Positions 14,524 to 22,949 of a stretch of DNA of 64,000 bases are shown here, in pieces. How positions within the stretch are numbered: position 1 is the first letter of the stretch; each line of letters opens with the position of its first letter. This DNA is from Thermopolyspora sp044507605 (GTDB lineage: Bacteria > Actinomycetota > Actinomycetes > Streptosporangiales > Streptosporangiaceae), in NCBI GenBank assembly GCA_044507605.1, contig JBIQJI010000025.1, positions 1-64,000 on the forward strand, written 5' to 3'. The notes below the pieces were generated by a model, which saw nothing but the letters and a program-made list of their open reading frames with translations, was not told where the DNA came from and searched no databases. The translations under genes were made by a program, and so were the position numbers.

Positions 14524-17214
14524 GTGTCTGAGACCGAAGCGACGCGCGACTGCCTGATGTTGCTCGATGGGCATTCCCTGGCCTATCGGGCGTTCTACGC
14601 CCTCAAGGAGGCCAACCTCGTCACCACCGACGGGCAGCACACCGAGGCGGTCTACGGGTTCACCTCGATGCTCGTCAACCTGCTGCGCGACGAACGGCCG
14701 AGCAACGTCGTGGTGTGCTTCGATCGATCGGAGCCGACGTTCCGGCACGAGTCCTACCAGGCGTACAAGGCGAACCGGCAGGAGACGCCCGAAGACTTCC
14801 GCGGGCAGATGAGCCTCATCTTCGAGCTGCTCGACGTGCTGCGCGTGCCGCGCCTGTCGCTGGCGGGCTTCGAGGCCGACGACCTGATCGCCACCCTCGC
14901 CACCAGGGCCGCCGAGCAGGGCATGGACGTGCTCATCGTCAGCGGCGACCGCGACAACCTGCAGCTGGTCAACGACAAGGTGACCGTGCTGATGACCCGC
15001 CGCGGCATCAGCGACATGACCCGCTTCACCCCCGAGACGGTGCAGGAGAAGTACGGTCTCACCCCGGCGCAGTATCCCGACTTCGCCGCGCTGCGCGGCG
15101 ACCCCAGCGACAACCTGCCGAGCATCCCCGGCGTGGGGGAGAAGACCGCCGCCAAGTGGGTGCGCGAGTTCGGCTCGCTCGCCGCGCTGGTCGACCGCGT
15201 CGACGAGGTCAAGGGCAAGGCCGGCGAGCGGCTGCGCGAGCACCTCGGCCAGGTCATCCACAACCGGCAGCTCACCGAGCTGCGCCGCGACGTGCCGCTC
15301 GACGTCGACCTCGCCGATCTGCGGCGCGGTCCCTTCGACCGCGAAGGCGTGCACAAGCTGTTCGACTCGCTGCAGTTCCGCGGCGAGCTGCGCGACCGCG
15401 CGTTCAAGGTGCTCGGCGGCGGCCAGGCCGAGCCGGAGGCCGACGAGGGCTTCACGGTCGAGGTGACCGAGCTCGGTCCCGACGAGGTCGCCGGCTGGCT
15501 GGCGGCCATGCCCGAAGGCCGGGCCGGGCTGGCGTTCACGTGTGTCTACGGCAGCGGCACCGGCCGTGTCGACGCGCTCGCGATCGCCTCGGCCGGCGGC
15601 ACCGGCGCCTACATCGACATGACCGCCCTCACTCCGGCCGACCAGGCCGCGCTCGCCGCCTGGCTCGCCGACGACGCCAGGCCCAAGGCCGTCCACGACG
15701 CCAAGGGCCCGCTGCTGGCGTTGTGGGCCCACGGCTTCGACCTGCGCGGCCTCACCTGCGACACCGCGCTGGGCGCCTATCTCGCGCTGCCCGGCCAGGC
15801 GTCGTTCCCGCTCGACGACCTCGTGCTGCGCTACCTCCATCGCGAGCTGCGCGCCGAGGAGAGCACCGGCGGCCAGACCGCCCTGTTCGACGACCCCGCC
15901 GACCGGGCGGGCGAGGACCTCGCGCTGCGCGCCGAGGCGGTGCGCGAGCTGGCCGAGGCCATCGAGGCGCACCTGGAGCCGCGCGGCGGCACCCGGCTGA
16001 TGCGCGACGTCGAGCTGCCCCTGGTGCATGTGCTCGCCCAGATGGAGCGTGACGGCATCGCCGCCGATCGCGACTACTTCGTCGGCCTGGAGGCCGAGTT
16101 CGGCGCGGCGGTCAAGCAGGCGGTCGAGGAGGCGCACCGGGTCGTCGGCGAGCAGTTCAACCTCGGCTCCCCCAAGCAGCTGCAGGAGATCCTGTTCAAC
16201 CGGCTCGGGCTGCCCAAGACCAAGCGCATCAAGACCGGCTACACCACCGACGCCGACGCGCTGGCCTGGCTGGCCACCCAGACCGACAACGAGCTCCCGG
16301 CGATCCTGCTGCGCCACCGCGACCAGACCAAGCTGCGGGTCACCGTCGAGGGGCTGATCAAGGAGATCGCCGACGATCGGCGCATCCACACCACGTTCAA
16401 CCAGACCCGCGCCGCCACGGGCCGGCTGAGCTCGGAGAAGCCCAACCTGCAGAACATCCCGATCCGCACCTCCGAGGGCCGGCGCATCCGCCAGGGCTTC
16501 ACGGTCGGCGAGGGGTACGAAACCCTGCTCACCGCCGACTACAGCCAGATCGAGCTGCGCATCATGGCGCACCTGTCGGGCGACGAGTCGCTGATCGCGT
16601 CGTTCGAGTCGGGGCACGACTTCCACAAGGCCACCGCGGCCCGGGTGTTCGACCTGCCGCCCGAGCGCATCGACGGCGACCTGCGGGCCCGCATCAAGGC
16701 GATGAACTACGGCCTGGCCTACGGGCTGTCCGACTTCGGGCTGGCGGGCCAGCTGAACATCCCCGTGGCCGAGGCCCGGGCGCTCAAGGACGAATACTTC
16801 GAGGAGTTCGGCGGGGTCCGCGACTTCCTGCAGGAGGTCGTCGCGCGGGCCCGCCACGACGGCTACACCGAGACCATCCTCGGCCGCCGCCGCTACCTGC
16901 CCGACCTGACCAGCGACAACCGGCAGCGGCGCGAGATGGCCGAGCGCATGGCGCTCAACGCCCCGATCCAGGGCTCGGCCGCCGACATCATCAAGGTGGC
17001 CATGCTCAACGTCTTCCGGGCGCTGCGCGAGGGCGGCCTGCGTTCGCGCATGCTGCTGCAGGTGCACGACGAACTGGTCTTCGAGGTGGCGCCCGGCGAG
17101 CTCGACCGGCTGCGCGCGCTGGTGGTGGACACGATGGGCGCGGCCTACGACCTGCGCGTGCCGCTGTCGGTCTCGGTGGGCGTCGGCCGCACCTGGGAGG
17201 ACGCCGGTCACTAG
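14524..17214 (+). CDS. polA: DNA polymerase I
   Basis: 896 residues. Domain order: 5'-3' flap exonuclease (~1-300, with LLDGHSLAYRAFYAL and the GFEADDLIATLA metal site), a 3'-5' exonuclease-like domain (~310-490) and family A polymerase (~500-896). Polymerase motifs are intact: DYSQIELRIMAHLSGD (A), RIKAMNYGLAYGLSDFGLA (B), VHDELVFEV (C). The middle domain shows no clear acidic exonuclease quartet, as in other actinobacterial Pol I, so proofreading is probably absent. It fills gaps after excision repair and removes RNA primers. GTG start at 14524. Confidence 0.97.
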   Translation: MSETEATRDCLMLLDGHSLAYRAFYALKEANLVTTDGQHTEAVYGFTSMLVNLLRDERPSNVVVCFDRSEPTFRHESYQAYKANRQETPEDFRGQMSLIFELLDVLRVPRLSLAGFEADDLIATLATRAAEQGMDVLIVSGDRDNLQLVNDKVTVLMTRRGISDMTRFTPETVQEKYGLTPAQYPDFAALRGDPSDNLPSIPGVGEKTAAKWVREFGSLAALVDRVDEVKGKAGERLREHLGQVIHNRQLTELRRDVPLDVDLADLRRGPFDREGVHKLFDSLQFRGELRDRAFKVLGGGQAEPEADEGFTVEVTELGPDEVAGWLAAMPEGRAGLAFTCVYGSGTGRVDALAIASAGGTGAYIDMTALTPADQAALAAWLADDARPKAVHDAKGPLLALWAHGFDLRGLTCDTALGAYLALPGQASFPLDDLVLRYLHRELRAEESTGGQTALFDDPADRAGEDLALRAEAVRELAEAIEAHLEPRGGTRLMRDVELPLVHVLAQMERDGIAADRDYFVGLEAEFGAAVKQAVEEAHRVVGEQFNLGSPKQLQEILFNRLGLPKTKRIKTGYTTDADALAWLATQTDNELPAILLRHRDQTKLRVTVEGLIKEIADDRRIHTTFNQTRAATGRLSSEKPNLQNIPIRTSEGRRIRQGFTVGEGYETLLTADYSQIELRIMAHLSGDESLIASFESGHDFHKATAARVFDLPPERIDGDLRARIKAMNYGLAYGLSDFGLAGQLNIPVAEARALKDEYFEEFGGVRDFLQEVVARARHDGYTETILGRRRYLPDLTSDNRQRREMAERMALNAPIQGSAADIIKVAMLNVFRALREGGLRSRMLLQVHDELVFEVAPGELDRLRALVVDTMGAAYDLRVPLSVSVGVGRTWEDAGH

Positions 17215-17347
17215 CGGGCGGCCGCGTGCCCGCGCCCGCCACGGTCGCCGGCCACGAATCGCCGCCACGATGACGGCTTTTCGGGTCGTACGGAGATCTA
17301 CCCGGGTTATGGTGAAATCCGGCTCGCCGTAGAACCGAAGGAGTCGG

Positions 17348-18457
17348 GTGGGAAGACCCGCGACGCTGACCCGAGCGGTCGCACTCGCCAACGCGACAGT
17401 GGTGCTCATGGCCATGTCGGTGCTGTGGCTCCTCCCGCCCGCCCACTGGCAGCACGAGCGGTCCCGTGCGGCACGCCCGGACCAGGCGCCGCACACCGCG
17501 CCGCCGAGCGCCGCCCCGCTCCCGTCGGCCACGCCCTCGCCGCCGCCGGTCGCGGCCACCGTCGCCTCGGCGCGCGAGGTGAAGGCCAACGAGCTCGGCC
17601 TGGTGCCGGTGATCATGTACCACCGGGTCATGAAGAAGCGCCGGGCGTCGATCGACCGTACCCCGGCGCAGCTGCGCGACGAACTGGAGAAGCTGGCCGA
17701 GCAGGACTACGTGCCGGTCACCGCGGCGGAGTACGTCACCGGCCGCATCGACATCCCGGCCGGCACGCACCCGGTGGTGCTGACGTTCGACGACGGCTGG
17801 GCCAACCAGTTCACCCTCGGCGCCGACGGCACGCCGAAGAAGGGCACCGCGGCCGCCGTCCTGATGGAGGTGGCCGCCAGGCATCCGGGGTTCCGCCCGG
17901 TCGCGACGTTCTGGGTGAACCACGACCCGTTCGGGCTGCACGACCGCGCCGAGCAGCGGCGGGCGGTGCGCTGGCTGGTCGAGCGCGGCTTCGAGGTCGC
18001 CAACCACACCTACCATCACCCCGACCTGCGCCGGCTGAAGAAAAAGCAGGTCAAGGAGGAGATCGTCCGCGAGGAGCGGCTGCTCCGCGCCATCGGCACC
18101 GGGCCGTCCACGACCTTCGCGCTGCCTTACGGGAGCGAGCCGCGGAGCATGAAGGTGGCGCGCGAGGGAAGCTGGGACGGCACGCGATATCATTTTCGCG
18201 GCGTCTTCCTGGCGGGGGCCACCCCGGCCGCCTCGCCCTACGCCAAGGACTTCGACCCGCTGCGCATCCCGCGGATCCAGTCCAACGGCACCAAGGGCGA
18301 GTGCCGCAAATGGTGCTCGACGTACTGGCTGCGGTGGCTGGACAAGCATCCGGCTCGGCGCTATACGGCCGACGGAGATCCGCACCGGATCTCCATCCCC
18401 AAGAAGCTTCGGGGTAATATCTCTCCAAAGCGGGGCGAGAAGGTTGTGGCTTACTAG
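17348..18457 (+). CDS. Secreted or membrane-anchored polysaccharide deacetylase
   Basis: 369 residues, starting at GTG 17348 with GAAGGAG 4 nt upstream. An N-terminal hydrophobic segment (~8-32) without a clear cleavage site is followed by a Pro/Ala/Ser-rich wall-spanning stretch (~36-72) and a NodB-fold carbohydrate esterase 4 domain. Seen: VPVIMYHRV, the metal and base motif TFDDGW, and a second metal motif NHTYHHPDL. Likely substrate is N-acetylated cell-wall or capsule polysaccharide. Two late cysteines (ECRKWC) may pair. It is separated from polA by 130 nt. Confidence 0.85.
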   Translation: MGRPATLTRAVALANATVVLMAMSVLWLLPPAHWQHERSRAARPDQAPHTAPPSAAPLPSATPSPPPVAATVASAREVKANELGLVPVIMYHRVMKKRRASIDRTPAQLRDELEKLAEQDYVPVTAAEYVTGRIDIPAGTHPVVLTFDDGWANQFTLGADGTPKKGTAAAVLMEVAARHPGFRPVATFWVNHDPFGLHDRAEQRRAVRWLVERGFEVANHTYHHPDLRRLKKKQVKEEIVREERLLRAIGTGPSTTFALPYGSEPRSMKVAREGSWDGTRYHFRGVFLAGATPAASPYAKDFDPLRIPRIQSNGTKGECRKWCSTYWLRWLDKHPARRYTADGDPHRISIPKKLRGNISPKRGEKVVAY

Positions 18458-18488
18458 CGTCACCGGGGGTTCTGCCGGGGACCTCGGA

Positions 18489-18517
18489 TTGACTGTGCCC
18501 CAAACGTCTCATAAGCT
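18489..18517 (+). promoter_or_regulatory. Housekeeping-type promoter of rpsA
   Basis: TTGACT (18489-18494), 17-bp spacer, TAAGCT (18512-18517), matching the principal actinobacterial sigma consensus. Transcription from about 18524 would give a leader of ~150 nt before rpsA, including a small hairpin (18554-18558 with 18565-18569). Confidence 0.75.
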
Positions 18518-18672
18518 GATCGCTGCGCTGTTGGCTCGCGCGTGCCTCAGACGGAGCGGGTTCGCGCTCGGTCATCGCAGACCATAGGGATCACTCCTCA
18601 ACGGCTGAACGAAAAGGCCTTCGGCGCATCCGCCACATCTACACCCTGTCCGCGTTCGGAGCACTTCCACAC

Positions 18673-20154
18673 ATGACGAGCAGCACCGAGGCCACCTCGA
18701 ACACCCCGCAGGTAGCGGTCAACGACATCGGTTCCGAGGAGGCCTTCCTCGCCGCGATCGACGAGACCATCAAGTACTTCAACGACGGCGACATCGTTGA
18801 GGGGACCGTCGTCAAGGTCGATCGAGACGAGGTCTTGCTCGACATCGGCTACAAGACCGAAGGCGTCATCCCGTCCCGCGAGCTGTCCATCAAGCACGAC
18901 GTCGATCCGGCCGAAGTCGTCGAGGTCGGCGAGCATGTCGAGGCCCTGGTCCTTCAGAAGGAGGACAAGGAGGGCCGCCTGATCCTGTCCAAGAAGCGCG
19001 CGCAGTACGAACGCGCCTGGGGCACGATCGAAAAGATCAAGGACGAAGACGGGATCGTCACCGGCACGGTCATCGAGGTCGTCAAGGGCGGTCTCATCCT
19101 CGACATCGGGCTGCGCGGCTTCCTGCCGGCGTCGCTGGTCGAGATGCGCCGTGTCCGCGACCTGCAGCCGTACGTCGGCCGTGAGCTCGAAGCCAAGATC
19201 ATCGAGCTGGACAAGAACCGCAACAACGTGGTCCTGTCCCGTCGCGCCTGGCTGGAGCAGACCCAGTCCGAGGTGCGTCAGACCTTCCTCAACACCCTGC
19301 AGAAGGGCCAGGTCCGCAAGGGCGTCGTGTCGTCGATCGTCAACTTCGGCGCGTTCGTCGACCTCGGCGGCGTCGACGGTCTGGTGCACGTGTCCGAGCT
19401 GTCCTGGAAGCACATCGATCACCCCTCCGAGGTCGTCGAGGTCGGCCAGGAGGTCACGGTCGAGGTGCTCGACGTCGACATGGAGCGCGAGCGGGTCTCG
19501 CTGTCGCTGAAGGCGACGCAGGAGGACCCCTGGCAGCAGTTCGCCCGCACCCACCAGATCGGCCAGGTCGTGCCCGGCCGGGTCACCAAGCTGGTGCCGT
19601 TCGGCGCGTTCGTCCGGGTCGAGGAGGGCATCGAGGGCCTGGTGCACATCTCCGAGCTGGCCGAGCGCCACGTCGAGATCCCCGAGCAGGTCGTGCAGGT
19701 CGGCGACGAGATCTTCGTCAAGATCATCGACATCGACCTCGACCGGCGCCGCATCTCGCTGTCGCTCAAGCAGGCCAACGAGGGCGCCATCGGCTCCGAC
19801 GTCGAGTTCGACCCCACGCTCTACGGCATGGCGGCCGAGTACGACGAGCAGGGCAACTACCGCTACCCCGAGGGCTTCGACCCCGACACGGGCGAGTGGC
19901 TCGAGGGCTTCGAGAAGCAGCGCGAGGAGTGGGAGCGGCAGTACGCCGAGGCCCAGGCCCGCTTCGAGGCCCACAAGCGCCAGGTCGAGGAGGCCCGCAA
20001 GGCCGAGGCCGAGGCGGAGGCCCCGTCGTCCTACTCCGGCGAGTCCCACCAGGGCGGCCAGCAGCATGGCCACCACCAGGGCGGCGGTGCCCTGGCCTCC
20101 GACGAGGCTCTCGCGGCCCTGCGCGAGAAGCTCGCGGGCGGCGGCCAGAGCTGA
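18673..20154 (+). CDS. rpsA: 30S ribosomal protein S1
   Basis: 493 residues with four S1 RNA-binding domains (about 36-105, 121-188, 204-274, 291-361). The last two have the classic ending FGAFVDLGGVDGLVHVSELS. It unfolds mRNA leaders on the 30S subunit. The C-terminal ~100 residues are acidic and then Gln/His/Gly-rich (HQGGQQHGHH), ending in a short helix, as in other actinobacterial S1 proteins. ATG at 18673. A strong promoter and long leader precede it, which leaves room for autoregulation, and a terminator follows. Confidence 0.96.
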   Translation: MTSSTEATSNTPQVAVNDIGSEEAFLAAIDETIKYFNDGDIVEGTVVKVDRDEVLLDIGYKTEGVIPSRELSIKHDVDPAEVVEVGEHVEALVLQKEDKEGRLILSKKRAQYERAWGTIEKIKDEDGIVTGTVIEVVKGGLILDIGLRGFLPASLVEMRRVRDLQPYVGRELEAKIIELDKNRNNVVLSRRAWLEQTQSEVRQTFLNTLQKGQVRKGVVSSIVNFGAFVDLGGVDGLVHVSELSWKHIDHPSEVVEVGQEVTVEVLDVDMERERVSLSLKATQEDPWQQFARTHQIGQVVPGRVTKLVPFGAFVRVEEGIEGLVHISELAERHVEIPEQVVQVGDEIFVKIIDIDLDRRRISLSLKQANEGAIGSDVEFDPTLYGMAAEYDEQGNYRYPEGFDPDTGEWLEGFEKQREEWERQYAEAQARFEAHKRQVEEARKAEAEAEAPSSYSGESHQGGQQHGHHQGGGALASDEALAALREKLAGGGQS

Positions 20155-20174
20155 TCCGGCGGTAAGCGAAGCGG

Positions 20175-20203
20175 AGGGGCCCCACCGGTGAGGTGGGGCC
20201 CCT
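20175..20203 (+). terminator. Terminator of rpsA
   Basis: Perfect 12-bp stem (20175-20186 with 20192-20203), loop ggtga, followed by TT, 20 nt after the stop codon. Confidence 0.85.
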
Positions 20204-20231
20204 TTCGCCGTCCGGTTTCACCCGCTGTCGA

Positions 20232-20243
20232 TAGGGTGACCCC
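20232..20243 (+). promoter_or_regulatory. -10 element of a leaderless GNAT-coaE transcript
   Basis: TAGGGT (20232-20237), six bases, then GTG at 20244. No ribosome-binding site. Confidence 0.55.
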
Positions 20244-20702
20244 GTGATGCGCATCGAGCGGGCCGTGCCGGCGGACGCGGGGGAGATCCTCACCGTGCAA
20301 CGCGCCGCCTACGTGACCGAGGCCCAGCTGTACGGCGACCCGTTCCTGCCTCCTCTGGTCGACACTCTCGACCGCGTCCGCGCGGTGATCAAGGACGCGA
20401 CGGTGCTCAAGGCCGTCGAGGACGGCCGTGTCGTGGGGGCCGTGCGGGGCCGGATGACCGGCGCCACCTGTGTGGCCGGCCGTCTGGTGGTGGCTCCCGA
20501 CCGGCAGGGCAGGGGCATCGGCGCCGCGCTGCTGACGGCCCTGCACGACGCGCTGCCGGAGGCGGCCGTGTTCGACGCGTTCACCGGCCACCTGTCCGAA
20601 GGCGGCCTGCGGCTGTGCCGGCGGCACGGCTACCGCGAGACCGCACGCGAACGCGTCCACGAGCATCTGACGCTGGTCCATCTGCGAAGGGAGCGGGCGT
20701 GA
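20244..20702 (+). CDS. GNAT family N-acetyltransferase
   Basis: 152 residues. The acetyl-CoA binding motif A is visible (LVVAPDRQGRGIGAALL, about residues 80-97), with the C-terminal strand and helix of the GNAT fold. The acceptor is unknown. Start GTG at 20244, with ATG at 20247 an alternative. The stop overlaps the coaE start in GTGA, so the two are coupled. Confidence 0.88.
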   Translation: MMRIERAVPADAGEILTVQRAAYVTEAQLYGDPFLPPLVDTLDRVRAVIKDATVLKAVEDGRVVGAVRGRMTGATCVAGRLVVAPDRQGRGIGAALLTALHDALPEAAVFDAFTGHLSEGGLRLCRRHGYRETARERVHEHLTLVHLRRERA

Positions 20703-21310
20703 CGCTGCGGGTCGCCCTCACCGGCGGCATCGGCTCGGGCAAGAGCGAGGTCTCGCGGCGGCTCGCCGAGCACGGCGCGATCGTCATCGACGCCGACCGT
20801 GTCGCGCGTGAGGTCGTCGAGCCGGGCACTCCGGGGCTGGCCGCCGTCGTCGAGACGTTCGGCCGTGAGGTGCTGCGCGGCGACGGATCGCTGGACCGGG
20901 AGCGGCTCGGGTCGATCGTGTTCCGCGACAAGGAGCGCCTGGCCGCCCTCAACGCCATCGTGCACCCCCTCGTCGGCGAGCGCGTCGCCGAGTTGCAGCG
21001 CGCCGCCCCCGACGACGCCGTCGTGGTCTACGACGTGCCGCTGCTCGCCGAGAACGACCTGGCCGGTGGGTTCGACGTGGTGATCGTCGTCGACGCCTGC
21101 GACGACATCCGCATCGACCGGCTGACCCGGCTGCGGGGCATGAGCGAGGCCGACGCCCGGTCGCGCATCGCCGCCCAGGCGAGCCGCGACGACCGCCTGC
21201 GCCTCGCCGACATCGTGATCACCAACGAGGGCACCCTCGACGATCTGCGCCGCCGCGTCGACGAGGTCTGGGCCGACCTGGTCGCCCGCCTGGGCGCGCA
21301 CCGGGCCTAG
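20699..21310 (+). CDS. coaE: Dephospho-CoA kinase
   Basis: 203 residues from GTG 20699, overlapping the upstream stop by 4 nt. It phosphorylates dephospho-CoA, the last step of coenzyme A synthesis. P-loop LTGGIGSGKSEVS begins at residue 7; the family motifs VIDADRVAREVVEPG and VVYDVPLLAEN are present. Some actinobacterial CoaE proteins have a C-terminal UPF0157 fusion; this one ends after the kinase domain. Confidence 0.95.
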   Translation: MTLRVALTGGIGSGKSEVSRRLAEHGAIVIDADRVAREVVEPGTPGLAAVVETFGREVLRGDGSLDRERLGSIVFRDKERLAALNAIVHPLVGERVAELQRAAPDDAVVVYDVPLLAENDLAGGFDVVIVVDACDDIRIDRLTRLRGMSEADARSRIAAQASRDDRLRLADIVITNEGTLDDLRRRVDEVWADLVARLGAHRA

Positions 21311-21394
21311 CTCGCACGCGGCGCTCAGCCGGTCGAGATGGCCCGGGGAGCCGACGGTGGAAACCAGGGGGCGCCGGAAGGCCGGACGCCGGCC

Positions 21395-21418
21395 CCAGGC
21401 GGCCCTGGGGCCGCCTGG
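21395..21418. terminator. Hairpin between convergent coaE and a minus-strand membrane-protein gene
   Basis: Perfect 10-bp stem, ccaggcggcc (21395-21404) with its complement (21409-21418), loop ctgg. Being symmetrical it could end both converging transcripts. No T-run. Confidence 0.55.
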
Positions 21419-21437
21419 GAGGCCGATGACGGCCGGG

Positions 21438-22691
21438 TCAGTGCGCGGCCGAGCCGTTCACCGACAGGACGGGCTCGGGTGTCTCGATCGCCGGGAAGGT
21501 GCCGGTGTCGATGAGACCGTGCTCGTTGTAGGCGGCCTCGAGCAGGGCGTGGGCCTTGGGCTCCAGCTTCCACAGCGCGCGGTACTCCCTGGCGGTGCTC
21601 AGCGACACGCCGGTCTCGCGCGCGATGTCGGCGGCGCGGGGGACGTACTTGCGCTCGATCTGCTGGTCCCAGTACTTGCGCGCGGCCCGCATCAGGGCGG
21701 CGCGGCGGGCGGTGTCGACGACCGGGGCCGGGGCCTCGACGATCTCCACCTCGTCGTCGTCATCGTCGTCGATCACGACTCGGCGGCCGGCGCCGGGCGC
21801 GATCGCGGCGGGCGCCTCCTGCCGCTCGTCGGGGTCCCAGGGCACGGCGGGGGTCAGGTTGATCAGCGCGGAGGTGTTGTAGAGGGCGCCGATCTGCGAC
21901 AGCAGCGCCTCCTGGCGGGCCGGGTCGTTGGCGAGGCCGGTGTGCTCGACGGCCCGGTCCATCGCCTTGTCCAGCTTGGCGAGCGCGCTGCGCATCTTGC
22001 GCTCGGAGGCCCCCGAGGCGCGCAGCGCGCGGGCCCGCTTGGCCGCGAGGGCGACGCGGGTGAGGCGCCGGTGGGCGTCGACCTCGCTCGCGGTGCGGTC
22101 GCTCACCTCGGCCAGGCCCATGCGCACGAGCATGCGCTCGGGAGTGATGCGCCAGTGGATGCGCGACCGTCCGGTGATGCGGTGCCGTTCGATCGCCATG
22201 CCGCGCTCCCACAGCCACGCGGCCACGAGCGGGGCGGCCAGCCGGAACAGCGCCTCGGCCGGGCTGCGGGCGTCCATGCTCGACAGCACCGCCGAGAGCG
22301 AGGTGAGCGCCCATACGGCGACGCCGTCGATGCCGGCGGAGTAGTTCTCGCGCATGTTGCGCCGCGCGCGCACCGCGCTGGTGATGACGGCGACCTCGAT
22401 GAAGGCGAAGAGCAGCAGCCGCAGCGGGCCGTCGAAGCCCAGCACGTCGCCGGAGAACCGCCACATGCCCTGGGCGGACACGCCCGTGGCGATGCTGGCG
22501 GCGATGATCGTGAGGATGTCCTCCGCGGGGCGGGATCTGGCGAAGTCGCGGACCACCTTGGCGGCGGAGCGGAGGGCCACGCGGAGCGCGAGCACCGCCA
22601 GGCCGAGCAGGGCGAGGGCGAAGACACAGATGACGACCGTCTCGACCGGATGCTGGGACGTCCAGCCGGTGATTTGATCAATTGGGGGCAT
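21438..22691 (-). CDS. Membrane protein with C-terminal helix-turn-helix-like region, function unknown
   Basis: 417 residues, ATG at 22691. Four or five hydrophobic helices fill the first ~165 residues (about 18-40, 60-78, 88-108, 120-140, 148-166). A charged helical region (~175-270) follows, then a run of six Asp (~320), and a C-terminal segment with helix-turn-helix character (AADIARETGVSLSTAREYRA). The layout of N-terminal membrane helices plus a C-terminal HTH resembles DUF2637/Spd-type proteins of actinobacterial plasmids and integrative elements, but I cannot confirm homology. No transfer or integrase genes are adjacent. It is on the same strand as the SPFH operon, but a strong terminator separates them. 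Confidence 0.7.
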   Translation of the reverse strand: MPPIDQITGWTSQHPVETVVICVFALALLGLAVLALRVALRSAAKVVRDFARSRPAEDILTIIAASIATGVSAQGMWRFSGDVLGFDGPLRLLLFAFIEVAVITSAVRARRNMRENYSAGIDGVAVWALTSLSAVLSSMDARSPAEALFRLAAPLVAAWLWERGMAIERHRITGRSRIHWRITPERMLVRMGLAEVSDRTASEVDAHRRLTRVALAAKRARALRASGASERKMRSALAKLDKAMDRAVEHTGLANDPARQEALLSQIGALYNTSALINLTPAVPWDPDERQEAPAAIAPGAGRRVVIDDDDDDEVEIVEAPAPVVDTARRAALMRAARKYWDQQIERKYVPRAADIARETGVSLSTAREYRALWKLEPKAHALLEAAYNEHGLIDTGTFPAIETPEPVLSVNGSAAH

Positions 22692-22880
22692 CAGTCACTG
22701 TCCGTCAGTTTCGATGTCTGACACGCTATCCGTGCGATCATTCCAGAACGCCGCCGCTCGTGAGCGGTGAAACGCGTGTCAATCCATGTGACTTCCGTGA
22801 AACCACGTGGTCAACGGCGGTGACGGAGGGCCCTGGCGGGCCGATGCCCGGGACAATCATGGGCAAACCAGAAAAAACCC

Positions 22881-22916
22881 CGGAGGGTTCACCGGGGCAT
22901 CCCGGTGAACCCTCCG
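22881..22916 (-). terminator. Strong rho-independent terminator of the SPFH operon
   Basis: Perfect 16-bp stem (22881-22896 with 22901-22916), loop gcat or atgc. On the minus strand it is followed by GGGG and six T, a classical U-tract that is rare in this GC-rich window. It lies 33 nt after the second SPFH gene. Confidence 0.92.
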
Positions 22917-22949
22917 TGATCGTGGCCGCGCCGTGACGCCGGCGTGACG

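Noticed and set aside
14407..17631. 1074-codon minus-strand frame opposite polA
   Set aside because: Open only because of high GC; repeated His/Gln/Arg/Gly composition mirrors polA codons, and there is no start signal or domain.
22682..22936. 84-codon plus-strand frame over the gap between the membrane-HTH gene and the SPFH operon
   Set aside because: It runs through a perfect 16-bp terminator stem and starts inside the end of the other gene; not credible as a protein.
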